This document shows, piece after piece, positions 1-10,748 of a DNA stretch of 64,000 nt. Within the stretch, counting starts at the first letter, position 1. The number at the start of each line of letters is the position of its first letter. A program made the position numbers and the translations under genes. Source of the stretch: Turnera subulata (Eukaryota; Streptophyta; Magnoliopsida; Malpighiales; Passifloraceae); contig JAKUCV010004273.1 of assembly GCA_028386065.3 (NCBI GenBank), forward strand, positions 1,707-65,706. Direction: 5' to 3'. Under the pieces are notes generated by a model. It did no database searches and was not told the DNA's origin. It worked only from the letters and a program-made list of their open reading frames with translations.

Positions 1-374
1 TTCGGACTCACCCCTCGCCTGCGGGGTTTCATCCCGTAGGATGAGTTGTTTCATGTACAGGCTTGGTGCAAACCAGACAGGCTGCAGCGTATCCCTTGGA
101 CAGGCTTGGATCCATAGATTGCATGTGTCGCATACAGTGTTAGTGAGTTTAAGTCTTCCGCTGTGCATATTGTTATTGTTGTTGGGCCATTGGGCCAGTT
201 TCATTATTATTGATGTTATTGATGTCGGGCCGTAGGGCCATATTGTTGTTTATACTTTGGGCTGTTGAGCCAGGGTTATGCTTTATACACTGTATGCTAG
301 GCCTTGTTGGGCTGGGTTGTCGCAGTTCCGGCACGTGTTTACTGTGCACGGTAAATACGGGTCGGGGCGTTTCA
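1..374 (+). repeat. LTR fragment of a Ty3-type retroelement
   Basis: This is the reverse complement of the sequence that starts at 3777, 6491 and 11708. It ends at 374 with the LTR terminal CA (ending CGTTTCA) and contains the shared block with TGTTTACTGTGCACGG and the reverse of GACCCGTATTTACCG. It is cut by the window edge, so it may be a solo LTR or part of a longer element. No primer binding site follows at 375, so it is not an intact 5' LTR. Confidence 0.85.
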
Positions 375-2025
375 GTTAGAAAGAAAAGTTGAAAGAAATT
401 GGGTCAAACACCAAAAAAATAGAATTATTTTATTCGAAATAAAATAGCCAATAGTTAAAAATGAGAAAATTTGGAATAAAATTTAGATAATATTTACAAA
501 GAAAAAAAATTATACTGTCAAAAATGTCAAAAAAAACAATATGGAAAGGAAGAAAAAAATGTACCGAAAAAAATAAACTGGTAGTTCAAAACAGGAAAAG
601 AAAGGTACTAAAGATCATTTATCATGAGGGAGAATAACATCAGTAAAATATTGTCAACGACCCACAGTTAATGACATAATAGATTGTGTGAAAAAATCAA
701 ATTTTTTAAGAGGGTTAATTATGTCATTTGGAGACCAAACAATAAAAAATTGGAGTGCGAATATTAATGGGAGGAGTGTAAATATGAATTCCTAGCCAAA
801 GCTGTCATATATGTAGGTGTTGGCAGCGTGGAAATAACATCTTCAGGAAAACTGGAAAACCAGAAGTGTTCTGGTTGCAAAGATAAAAGCTAATTAATAT
901 CCGCACTCCATGTACGATTTGTTCGGTTGGTAAATAACAAAATTATCCTTTATTCAAATACCTGTTGGTTTGCCTTCTTGAAATCCGCGGGCCATAATCC
1001 ATCCAACATACCAGTCATCTTCATCATCTCATCATGGAAGAAAAAAAAAAACATACACAGAATCTTAAAAATTAAAATCCAAAATCAATAAGACCTTTAT
1101 TGTCCAGTCCCTAAACTTTTAGTTTCTTTGATGTCTTTTCCATTTTTCAAGTATGAAAAACACAAATCAAACGTGAGAGAGGAGGAGATCGTTGAAGAAC
1201 TCCATCGAGATAATTGATTTGATTCATACCTCCCTGGTTTCTCCAAATTATTCTAATTTTGGAATTCCAGTTTGGGACGTAAGTATCGAACCCACGCCTC
1301 AACTCCCACTAACGAACCATCTACAACTAAGCCAACATTAGTTCTGTGTTGGGGGGGGGGGGGGGAGTGGATTTCATTGTTTACATTCGGCACCCTTAAG
1401 TTGTTTAACTTCTTCGTCACAAAAAAAAAAAAAAAGTTGTTTACTTCTTTTAATATAGGCTGTGCGCCACCTTTCAAACCAAAAAGAATATATCCAACCC
1501 ACGAAGCTCCAAAGTCAAGATTCCTGTTCCGTAGTTGGTAAGAATACATCTACTGCATCTTTTCCTTCTGTCAAAGAAGAAATATATGCGATTAGATCAC
1601 CGATGGAGCAGTGTCGTTCCTCATAGGTCCTTGTCAAAATTCATGGTTCGATGATTATGCCAACCATGAGAGAAACAACACAAAACAAAAGTCGCAAACC
1701 GATTGATTCTCATAGGTCATGTATATTATGAGATTTTCGAAGATGTTGGCCAATTGGAACATAGCTTGGTAATATAAGTAAATCCCGAGCATTTATTTAA
1801 AGATAAATTTGTAACCTCTTAGATTATTTACTTCAATCACGGTTCTGTCAGAAAAATCGTGTCAGCTATTTTCTGCTTTAATCATGCAAGTGGACCAAAT
1901 TAATTATTTAAGAAGAGTGTGGGACATAATTAATCATATTTCGTGTAGGGAGACTATTCTTGTCATTACATTATAATAAGAGGACAAAACATATATTTAA
2001 TCCTTTCCAATTATTTACCTTGCAG
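375..2025. other. AT-rich intergenic DNA, no gene seen
   Basis: I see no coding pattern or family match here apart from the possible SINE at 1265-1340. It holds a run of 13 G near 1351-1364 and an A run near 1422-1436. Short open frames across these runs are low-complexity artefacts. Confidence 0.6.
1265..1340 (-). repeat. Possible tRNA-derived SINE head
   Basis: Read on the minus strand, TGGCTTAGTTGTAGATGG (1318-1335) resembles a Pol III A box. About 25 nt further, GGTTCGATACTT (1281-1293) resembles a B box. This order and spacing are typical of tRNA-derived plant SINEs. No clear 3' tail or target duplication was found, so the call rests on the two boxes alone. Confidence 0.4.
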
Positions 2026-2539
2026 TATTTTTTTTTTCGGAAGTGATAAAAATTCATTAATGATAGAAATCGAGTACAGCATACCTAGTAGAATAACAAA
2101 GACTGCTAAACACAAGGGAGGGAACATAATTAAAAGCCACACACATGAAGAAATAAAAACGCAAACTGGACCATGAATACAACATGATTGCTCTTAGAGC
2201 CAGACATAGGCAAAGGTTAAAAATCAAACTAGGGAACTTGTAGCTACCCATGGACGGAAGGACGGTCTGTCCGCATAAAGCAGGACTAGCCCCAAATAGC
2301 AAACAAGTTCGGTTACGGTGGTCGGTAGCTATCGGCCTTATCTCTGAACCACGAGCAAGCCAAGCCATAGCCATCACCGGAGAGACGGAAGAAAGCCAAT
2401 ATCCAACCTTGTGAGTAAACACTGCACAAAACGCTCCATACTGCACACAACAAACATAACAATTTGACATCGAACTAAAAAGGCAAACAAAGGTAGCTAT
2501 GGGGTATCCAGAGTAGCACGATACTGGTAATATGCTATT

Positions 2540-2608
2540 GAGCCTACAGAAGGCTCTCATTGTCGCAGGTTGCCCCAAACCGCGACAGTTCCACACAATT
2601 GTATTCAT
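2540..2608 (-). pseudogene. LINE ORF2 endonuclease stub
   Basis: The ORF starts MNTIVWNCRGLGQPATMRAF, the classic first strand of the APE-type endonuclease of plant L1 elements, including the catalytic Asn of WNCRG. Within a few codons the similarity stops and the sequence becomes LINE 3' UTR-like. The open frame continues to 2057, but those residues do not look like endonuclease or reverse transcriptase. I place the deletion joint at about 2535-2545, by eye. Confidence 0.75.
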
Positions 2609-2650
2609 TTCTGACCTTGTGGCTGTTGGCCAGCCACCACCGCCGTCGAC

Positions 2651-3776
2651 TCAGATATGAGAAGCATTTGGTTCTATCTCTAGATTTCTCTCATTGGAGG
2701 GGAAAGAAACCGGGGATGCAGAAGCTCGCAGCCTAGCCTGCTTCTTAAGAGAGAGCCTATTGCTTGGAGGAGGGGTTGGAGTTAATAAAGCTCCCGGCCC
2801 AGAATTGAAAAGGCTAGTCAGAGGTGTTTGTGTTGTGCCTTGCTCCAATGGATCAGGGCCTTGTAAACTGGGCTTAAGTTTTTTTGCCGAGCAATGACGA
2901 GGTTGGGCCAGCCTCTTCTTTGAAGAACCTGGTGGATGTGGTTTGAGATGTCTGTAGGGACGGGGTAGGTTGAGGATTGGTAGGCAGCATCGAGCAACAC
3001 GCCAGCCCCGCATGCTCCTGATTCTGCTCTCTCCCAAACACCAAATTTGGAAACATCTCTTTACTGACAGGACCCCCATTAGAGCTGCCATCGACTTTTG
3101 GACCCGCACTGTCCATAACTTCCACTTGCTTTGGCTGTTGGTGGATGTCACGCGCCTCCTTCCCAGGGTCTTCCTCCCATGTTTACCGAACTCCTGATGG
3201 CGACCTCCTCTAACAGTCAAGAGTTTAACAGAACTCTTGGAGGCTCTGAGTTCATATATTCCGGGAATGGGCACCGTACGAACCGTTCCTTTCATCTTAT
3301 CTTCAGAAAGAAATGGACACTCCTTCTCAACATGTCCCATTCGAGCACAGTAATAGCAATAATCCACAAGGTTCACGTATTTAAAGCTTACCCAAGAAGC
3401 AGAATCATCTTGGCTCTTACTCAGGAAGCCAGCAGACAGTGAATTTGCAGTACTGACTAGGACTTTCATTTTAAAAAACTTGCCCCAAAATGGGGAATTG
3501 TCAACAGGTAAATCAACGTCCACTGCGGAGGCAAAGAGGGTACCTATCATTGTAGCTTTCCGGCGGGTCATCTGGCTTGGAGGCAAGCCCGACACTTGAA
3601 CCCACAGCTCCACATGTTCAAAATCAATGGCCTGAAGCTCCACGGTAGCCAGCCATTCTTTTAAGCAGAGAAAATGACCCCCAAAGGACCATGGTGAGCC
3701 AGTAAGAACTCTCTCCTTCTCAGCGAGAGAGGAGAAGTGAAAAACGAAGGTATTGTCTGAGACCTCCAACACCTTC
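2651..3776 (-). pseudogene. LINE ORF1 protein (DUF4283 / zf-CCHC), 5'-truncated
   Basis: This is the nucleic-acid-binding ORF1 protein of plant L1 elements, which coats the LINE RNA. About 375 codons are open. The N-terminal part has the DUF4283-like pattern FVFHFSSLAEKERVL followed by SPWSFGGHFLCLKEW. A CCHC knuckle, CYYCARMGHVEKEC, lies about 145 residues in. The C-terminal half is basic and proline-rich without the usual conserved features. The frame continues upstream into the LTR at 3777, so the true start is lost. ORF2 follows about 40 bases downstream, as in other plant L1 elements. Assignment to the family is firm; function is presumed lost. Confidence 0.8.
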
Positions 3777-4611
3777 TGAAACACCCCGACCCGTATTTAC
3801 CGTACACAGTAAACACGTGCCGGAACTGTGACAACCCAACCAAAATAAAGACCAGCATACAGTGTGTACAATAGATATCCGGGCTTAGTAGCCCAAAATA
3901 AAAACAACAATAATAACTCAACCGGCCCAATGGCCCAATAATAATAAAAACAATGCACAACGGAAGACTTAATAACTCACATAAACACTGTATGCGACAT
4001 AGATGCAAACTATGGATCCGAGCCCTGTCCAAGGGATAACGTCGCAGCCTGTCTGGAATGCACCAATCCTGTACCAACAGATAACTCATCCTACGAGATG
4101 AATGCCCGCAGGTGAGGGGTGAGTCCGAAGTGCTCACCGACGAAGGAAAGACAATCAATATGCAACTAAAATTACTCAAGTCAAAAACAGGCACAACAGC
4201 CAAACCAAAAGACTAAACAAAAATCCAATTTCCAATTTTATCTTTCCGGGCCCCGTCACGGATAAGCTAGCGGTCAGACCTGATTATCAACATATTCCGG
4301 GTGCCAGACCAAATCCAGAGAACCCAGGGATCGACATCCCAAAAATACGAACCCAGGGATAGACATCCCAAAAATAATCACGGGATAGACATCCCAAGCA
4401 TAGACATGCTTATCACAAGAACCCAGGTCAAGGCCACCATGAAATAGTCTTAAACCATCGAGTCGTACCACTACTACCACGTGACAATTACATTATCGTC
4501 ATCAAAAATAAATCACAGGGATCAACATCCCTAACCATGGTACCGGGATAGACATCCCTATCCAAAATCAAGGATCGACATCCTTGTCACAATTTATTAA
4601 TTATTCCATTA
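3777..4611 (-). repeat. Truncated LTR of the Ty3-type family
   Basis: It starts TGAAACACCCCGACCCG, the same end as the complete LTRs at 6491 and 11708, and follows them closely to about 4611, where the match stops. It contains seven copies of the GGATAGACATCC-type hairpin between 4327 and 4600. It interrupts LINE ORF1 at 3776. Confidence 0.85.
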
Positions 4612-6026
4612 ATGTTATTTAGGTTTAATTTGTGGATAGGAATAAAGCTAGTAGTCGTAGAAGTTGTAGGAGAAAAAAAATTTGAATATGGTACTCATGT
4701 GTTTTTTTAGTGTCGCCGTAGTGGATTTGCTCTACTTATTTCTTGTATTTATAAGGTTATACAGATAATAATATAATCAAATAATGAAGGGCACTTGGGT
4801 CAATTTTAATTAATGAGGGGCAATGTTATCAGAACCGGACCGGACCGGCCGGTCCAACCGGTTCAACCGTGATTCGAGGAGTGTAACGGGTTTTTAAGGT
4901 AATTGAACCAGGTAAGGAAGTGAACCGGAAAAACTCGGATGAACCGCCCGGTTTTTGTGTGACCCGTTAGAACCGGCAAAAAACCGAGGATCGGGCGGTT
5001 CAATTCACCATATAAAAAAGGATGAATTTTTCCCACTTTTTTTCCAGATCAAGTTTCCCTTCCACAACAAAACCTTCTCACTCTCTCCCTCTCTCTCACA
5101 CACACACACATTAGCCTCTCACCTCTAATATAAAAACCCTAATATTCCCAAATTGATTTCAATCTCTCCCCTCAATTCATGCAGGTATTTGGGATTTTCA
5201 CCCAAATAATTGGCTTGTGTGATGGGTTTTGTCTTTTTGGTCAGGATTTGTTTTGGAGATTGTGATATGGGGAATGGAGGGGTATTATGGCTTAGGCTTC
5301 AGGTTTCTTCTTCATTGTTTGAACAAGATGAAGACGGAGGAGTGGTGGAGATTTTTGAGGTTGAAATTGGATGCAAGAAAATATGACTTAGTGGCCTTTT
5401 AAATCTTCCCTTTTACACCTTGCAAATCCTGGAACCTTTGGCCTTTGGGTATAAGCAATGTAATCTCTTGTTTGTTTGGATAGGTGAGGGAAGGGATGCG
5501 GGAGTCGGAAAAGTAAAATAAAAAAATCCAACTCCTTATGTTCCTGTTTTGTTTTTAATTTTTTAGAAGAGAAAATGATAATAAAAATACCAGTCTCCTT
5601 TAGAGATAAAAAGTGCCAAAGATTAGGCAAAAGTTTGACATATTTTCTATCTACATTATTTTATAAAATAATTACCTCAATAATTATATTGTATTTCTGT
5701 GGATTGTGTTTTTTACTTAATGTTTGCATCATTCAATACCTTAAATTGAAATTTACATGTGAAACAACTGAGTATATGGGTACGTACATATTTGTAATAG
5801 ATAAATCATTAACAAAAATAGAACATTAATTATTTTAGCAAGATCAGTACTATCCCGGTTCACTTAATTGAACCTCCCGGTTTAATACATTGAACCTCCG
5901 GTCCAACCAGTGAACCATGATTCGTGGCCTTCAACGGTTCTATGCCCGGTCCGGTTCTGATAACATTGATGAGGGGTAATGGGGTCAATTTGCCGGCTTT
6001 TCTAGAGTTGGTGCTTTTATATAGTA
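4612..6026 (-). other. Possible Helitron remnant split by a hAT element
   Basis: Outside the hAT element (4821-5968) this stretch has no gene. Its right edge, read on the minus strand, begins TACTATATAAAAGCACC, which resembles the 5' terminus of the Helitron copies at 16888 and 17216 but lacks the leading TC. The left end is lost at the LTR joint near 4611. The call rests on that one terminus and is weak. Confidence 0.3.
4821..5968. mobile_element. Non-autonomous hAT-type transposon, 1148 bp
   Basis: Terminal inverted repeats CAATGTTATCAGAACCGG and its reverse complement bound the element. An exact 8-bp duplication, ATGAGGGG, flanks it (4813-4820 and 5969-5976). An 8-bp duplication with short TIRs is the hAT signature. 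Subterminal regions are rich in CCGG and AACCGGTTC words. No transposase can be read in any frame; the interior is AT-rich. Confidence 0.85.
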
Positions 6027-7082
6027 CTAGTTTTTCGCATGTGCGATGCACATGACACGGTAATTTAGTTATGGTTAATAATTATTTAATTAAATTAATG
6101 TATGAACAAATTGAGAAAGACCTACGAAAAGATATCCTCTTCCATAAAATTTTAATTTACACATTCATTCTTCTTTAATTTTACATAAAAATTGTCATAC
6201 TTTTACTATTTTTAATTAATTTTTTTCTATCATTTATAATGTTTGATATAATGTTAATTATTTTTTAAATAGAAGTAGTAATATTGGTGGTGATAAAATT
6301 CCTCAACCTTTTTTTTTAATATAATTTTTCAAAAATTATAGTAATATATTTCGTCAATTTTTTACTTATTGATATTTCCTTTCCAAAGTTTCATGATTCT
6401 TTTGGGCATCTTTTATAATTTAAAAATTATTATGTATGAAGATGATAATTTTATTAATTTTCATTATACCTCCATGCTTTACAATTTTACTGAAACACCC
6501 CGACCCGTATTTACCGTACACAGTAAACACGTGCTGGAATTGTGACGACCCAACCAAACCAAGCCCAGCATACAGTATATACAATAGAAACTCGGGCTCA
6601 ATAGCCCAAAATAAAAACATCAATAACATCATAATCGGCCCAATGGCCCAACAATAGTAATATAATGCACAGCGGAAGACTTAATAACTCACAAAGACAC
6701 TGTATGCGACACTGATGCAAACTATGGATCCGAGTCCTGTCCAAGGGATAACGCTGCAGCCTGTCTGGAATGCATCAAACCTGAACCACAAATAACTCAA
6801 CCTACGGGATGAAAGCCCGCAGGTGAGGGGTGAGTCCGAAGTGCTCACAACTATGGATAGACGATCAATATGTAACACTATAAATTATTCAAAGTCGAAT
6901 ACAGGCTTAACAGCCAAAACACACCAATCCAATAGAGAAGACTAAAACCAGTCCAAGACCAAAAAGACTCAAATAAAAATCCAGTTTCTAATTTTATCTT
7001 TCCGGGCCCCGTCACGGATAAGCTAGGGGTCAGACCTGGTTATCAACATATTCCAGGTGCCAGACCAAATCCAAGAGAACCC

Positions 7083-7440
7083 AGGGATCGACATCCAAAA
7101 AATAAGAATCCAAGGATAGACATCCCAAAAATAATCACGGGATAGACATCCCAAGCATAGACATGCTTATCACAAGTAACCCAGGTCAAGGCCACCACAA
7201 AATAGTCTTAAACCATCGAGTCGTACCACTACATACCACGTGACAATTATATTATCATCATTCAAAACCAAATCAAAGGGATCAACATCCCTAACCAAAA
7301 TACCGGGATAGATATCCCATCCAAAACCGAGGATCGACATCCTTATCATATTTCATTATTTATTCCATTACTCTTAATAGCCAAAAGACACAGTGATCGA
7401 CATCCAAAAACAACCAGGACACTGGGATAAACATCCCGAA
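7083..7440. repeat. Cluster of short covarying hairpins in the LTR
   Basis: About nine spaced copies follow the form GGGAT-loop-ATCCC, with loops such as AGAC, CGAC, CAAC or AAAC. Variants keep pairing: AAGGAT..ATCCTT, and AGCAT..ATGCT where both arms have changed. The same order appears in the copies at 4327-4600 and 12298-12665. Confidence 0.8.
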
Positions 7441-7961
7441 CCAAACCACAACAAATGCAACATCCAACAATGCAATAATCATCAAAACATAATAACCGAG
7501 TAATACAGGCACATATTAAAGGAAATCCATCCTCACCTTGGTCGATTACTCAACTCCGGAGACAATAACCGGTCCCAAGCCGGCTCCTCGGGAAACTGCC
7601 CGATGTCCAAACCTATACGACAAAACAATACATACACATAAATGCACATAATCGGTATGCTATGATGCCAAAACTGCGAAATAACCCCATCCCGGTTCAT
7701 ATCCTTTATTATCATCTTTTACCGAAAATATTATACCTTACGTATATCCGAATATAATTTCGGTACCATACTTTAAATAAGATTTTTTTCAAAATATTTT
7801 CATAAATTAATTATACTTTTCCCAAAATACAATCACCAAAATTTCCCAAAAAAATAATAATGTATTTATAATTTCCAGAAAATATATATAGTATTTATCT
7901 TTTTCTAAATATATATAATAACATTTTCCAACACAAAATATAATTACCTTTAATTTTCAAA

Positions 7962-7965
<4 letters not shown>

Positions 7966-7993
<28 letters not shown>
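7966..7993. repeat. TA microsatellite
   Basis: Uninterrupted TA dinucleotide run inside the LTR. Confidence 0.95.
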
Positions 7994-8221
7994 TCCACAA
8001 CCATAATTTTCCAGGGAAAATAATATATATATAAAATTTCCAGGAATTATTTTCATAGTATATATATTTTTTCCAATAAATAATAGTTTTTCTCCAAAAC
8101 ACAACTTAATTATTTATCAAAGTATATATATTTATATTATCCTCAAAATACCAAAATTAAACTAGCCATAATTTTTTCAAACTAGATATTTATTTTTTTC
8201 TCAAAATTAAATACCAGAATA

Positions 8222-8224
<3 letters not shown>

Positions 8225-8259
<35 letters not shown>
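8225..8259. repeat. TA microsatellite
   Basis: Uninterrupted AT dinucleotide run inside the LTR. Confidence 0.95.
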
Positions 8260-8262
<3 letters not shown>

Positions 8263-8795
8263 TGTTTTTTAAATTAAACGGACTAGGCCATGAATAGTGC
8301 AGCCCAGACCAGGGCAGCAGGCCCGAACACAGGCCCACGCCCAGCCTGGCCCAACACCCATTCGGCCCAACCCACACATAAGCCCACAAGTCAAACCCAG
8401 AAGCTGTTCGCGACCCGACCAGAAGGAACGGGTCGAAGCGAACCCGGCCTCACCTTAGCGGGTTGCAGCGACGGCGGGGCGACGAGCGCGAGGGAGAAGC
8501 TGGCGCGGGGTCGGCGAGGCTGAGGCGACTCCTCCGGCATTGGAAAACTGGGGCTGCAACGCCGGTGTCGTCGTCAGCGGCGCGGAGAGGGAGATCCGCG
8601 GGTTGCACGACAGGCCAACGGCAGCTGGCGGCGCGTTTCGCGGCGGAAAGGAGCGGGGAGGGCGGCATTGAGAAGGCGACAGCGCGGCAAACCTGATGGT
8701 GGCGGTGGTGAATCGAGAAGCGGCACCGGTCGTCTTCCCATGAACAGTGACCCGAGAGGTAAGGGTGACGGCACTATTCATTTCTTCCGGGTTGT

Positions 8796-9003
8796 CCTTT
8801 TTTTTCTATTTTTTTTATTTTTCTTTCTATTTTCTGTATTGTTTTTTCTTTCTTTCTTTTTTTCTTCTTCTTCTACTCTGTTTTTTTTTTCCGATTTTTT
8901 TTTCTTCTTCTTTCTTTTTTTTTTCTTCTCTTTTTTTTTCTCTCTTTTTTTTCCCTCTCTTTTCTTCCTCTCCTCTTCCTTTCTTCCTCTGCTTTTTTTT
9001 CCT
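8796..9003. repeat. Long pyrimidine tract
   Basis: About 200 bases almost entirely T and C, repeated in the sister LTR at about 15207-15431. It produces long Phe/Ser/Leu frames on the plus strand and Lys/Arg/Glu frames on the minus strand, which are artefacts. Confidence 0.9.
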
Positions 9004-9340
9004 TTTTATAAACCGTAGAAATGTTGTTACACCTGTGATTCCTTCAATAGTGCAGCTTGTCTGCATTATGAAGCGAGTCCAGTCCGGACCAGAAAATAAC
9101 TGATACACCCACTTGGTTATTTTCCGGTGTGATTTTTCCAAAGATTCCGGGACCCGAAAAATACCAACTTAGGCCGGAAAAATCCACGGAAAAATTTCGA
9201 GCGCGGGAAAACCCTTGGTTACGAAAAACGCGCCCGATTTACCTTGAATTAATTACCCAAGATTAATTCTTTCGGTAAATCACTGTAGGAAGACTTTTAC
9301 AGTCCCGGTAAAAATCCAAATTTTTACCCGGGCTGTTACA

Positions 9341-9390
9341 GTCTACCCACGTTAAAAAGAATTTCGTCCCTGAAATTCCGTCGTCTTATC
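9341..9390 (-). promoter_or_regulatory. Purine tract and pol-end relic beside the 3' LTR
   Basis: On the minus strand GAATTTCAGGGACGAAATTC is followed by TTTTTAACGTGGGTAGAC and then the LTR start TGTAAC. A near-identical GAATTTCG(A)GGACGAAATTC ending commonly lies at the end of pol in plant Ty3 chromoviruses. It shows that this element derives from that group. Confidence 0.7.
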
Positions 9391-9485
9391 TGTGGGTCCT
9401 ACCACGATAAGCTTCTGGTATTCTCTACCAGGTGTCCAAACTCAACATGAGATACCGCTTATACCCTTAGGCGACATCTCATCCG

Positions 9486-9497
9486 CTTATAAATACC
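9486..9497 (+). promoter_or_regulatory. TATA box of a small transcription unit
   Basis: CTTATAAATACC is a good plant TATA box, followed about 30 bases later by a C/A-rich stretch (ACTCACTCTCAGCC) that would suit a start site. The ORF at 9671 and an AATAAATAAA signal at 9941 follow on the same strand. No expression evidence is available. Confidence 0.45.
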
Positions 9498-9670
9498 AAA
9501 CCTCATAACTGAGACACTCACTCTCAGCCATCGACTCTCCATTCTGATCTCGAACTACCTCATACTCGGAGAACAATAGCTATATCAGTGGCACTGCTTT
9601 CCAGACAAGCTTCGATGAAGAACCGCCAAAGAAGCGCTTCAAGACGAACATCGTCGGTCTGAAAGAACAT

Positions 9671-9907
9671 ATGGTGGTTTCCAACAGACGGCGAAAGAAG
9701 CGTGCTGGCAAAGAAGCTGAGGATCGGAAGGGCAAAGCAACGGCTGAAAGCAGCACTCCGCAGCAGACACTGACGCAGCTGAACGTCTCACTGAAGAAGA
9801 TCAGCTCGGCGGTGATGCAGATAGAACTGGCGTGCGCGGAGCTCTTGCCTCACATGAAAAACGTCCAGAAACTTGTAAAAGACGTAGAGAAGCATGTAAC
9901 TCAATAG
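9671..9907 (+). CDS. Unrecognised small basic/coiled-coil protein
   Basis: 78 codons from ATG. I do not recognise the family. The first ~25 residues are very basic (SNRRRKKRAGKEAEDRKGK). The last ~50 look like an amphipathic helix or coiled coil with regular Leu/Val/Met spacing. The frame is open a further ~40 codons upstream without an ATG and includes PPKKRFK, a nuclear-localisation-like run. It sits between a TATA box and a poly(A)-signal-like AATAAATAAA. It lies antisense inside the short interior of an LTR element, so it may be captured host or viral-like sequence. It is real as an open frame; its role is unknown. Confidence 0.4.
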   Translation: MVVSNRRRKKRAGKEAEDRKGKATAESSTPQQTLTQLNVSLKKISSAVMQIELACAELLPHMKNVQKLVKDVEKHVTQ

Positions 9908-9940
9908 AGTACCTCTTCTCTGTATTGTAAAACCGTTATG

Positions 9941-9953
9941 AATAAATAAAATA
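9941..9953 (+). terminator. Possible poly(A) signal
   Basis: AATAAATAAAATA lies 34 bases after the stop of the ORF at 9671-9907, at a plausible distance for plant 3' end formation. Confidence 0.4.
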
Positions 9954-10748
9954 AGTTTTCTCTTTAAATCAAAATCTCTTATGTCACGAAATCTTATGTT
10001 TAACAGAAAATCAAAGCACCTCAAAGCAAATCAAAAATCAACAATAAGAATATAAAATCAAACATAAAGAAATTAAAAATAAAATTCGTTTAAGAAAACC
10101 AAAACATAAAGAAGTTAAAACAAAACATGTTTTCATGCTCGGCGCTCTAGATCGATCGTAACCATCCCCGATCCCGAAAAACGTGACATACGTCGGTTTC
10201 CCTCGTGAAAAAAATATCCGTTAACTCGCAAGGTGATGATCACGAGCACGTCCTGTGTCCCTCGAAAGAAACGTACCCACTTTTTCACAAATTCCGCATG
10301 AGCCAAAAACGTCTGTCAAGTCTTGTATCCCTCCATGGTGTCCGAACAGGTGTAAGCTTGTCGCACATGCGCTCTACTCGTGGTATGGTCCCATCAGTCT
10401 AGCCTCAACGGTCACGGATGCATGTGATAAAAGATGCAGGAAAAATCTTAAAGAGAATAAAACAAAGCAGCCAAGGAGATAGAAAATCGCAAGATGGGAA
10501 TGAGCTGAAAAACATTGGCATTTGCAGCCCGAAAAACGTATAAAGTAACAAAGCAATAAATGAAGCAACCGCAAAATTTTCAAAAAGCAAAATCTTGAAG
10601 ATCGAAAACAGTAATCACGCTCCCCATAAGAGTATAAAAGACGGAGCGGTGAGGTGTAAATCATCAAAAGCATTTGAAAGCAAACAAACGCTCAGGCGAA
10701 GAAACCTCAAAACTCAGGAAAACAAAACACCAACACGTCCAAAACACA
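9954..10748. other. Interior of the LTR element, no gene seen
   Basis: The first half is A-rich. About 10130-10440 is more mixed and contains CpG-rich words such as GATCGATCG. I see no coding signal on either strand; the short frames here are shadows. Confidence 0.5.

Larger units (their letters stand above)
2026..3776 (-). mobile_element. L1-type LINE with most of ORF2 deleted
   Basis: On the minus strand the order is ORF1 (DUF4283-like region plus a CCHC knuckle), the first ~22 codons of an L1 endonuclease, then directly a 3' UTR-like stretch ending in an A tail (the T run at 2030-2038). The reverse transcriptase is absent. The 5' end is cut by the LTR that begins at 3777, inside ORF1. The structure fits a non-autonomous, internally deleted LINE rather than the usual 5'-truncated copy. 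Confidence 0.8.
6491..9340 (-). repeat. 3' LTR of the Ty3-type element
   Basis: Complete LTR of 2850 bp on the minus strand, from TGTAACAGCCCGGGT (at 9340) to GGGTGTTTCA (at 6491). It contains the GGGATAGACATCCC-type hairpin cluster (about 7083-7440), TA microsatellites (7966-7993 and 8225-8259), a GC-rich block (8290-8760) and a 200-base pyrimidine tract (8796-9003). The small frames across the GC-rich block and pyrimidine tract are not genes. Confidence 0.85.

Noticed and set aside
1253..1549. Overlapping frames of about 90-98 codons on both strands
   Set aside because: They cross a poly-G and a poly-A run and have no recognisable domain.
7895..8104. Tyr/Ile-rich frame
   Set aside because: Arises from the TA microsatellite.
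8668..9141. Phe/Ser-rich and Lys/Glu-rich open frames
   Set aside because: Produced by the pyrimidine tract in the LTR on either strand; the sister tract at 15078-15597 gives similar but different frames.
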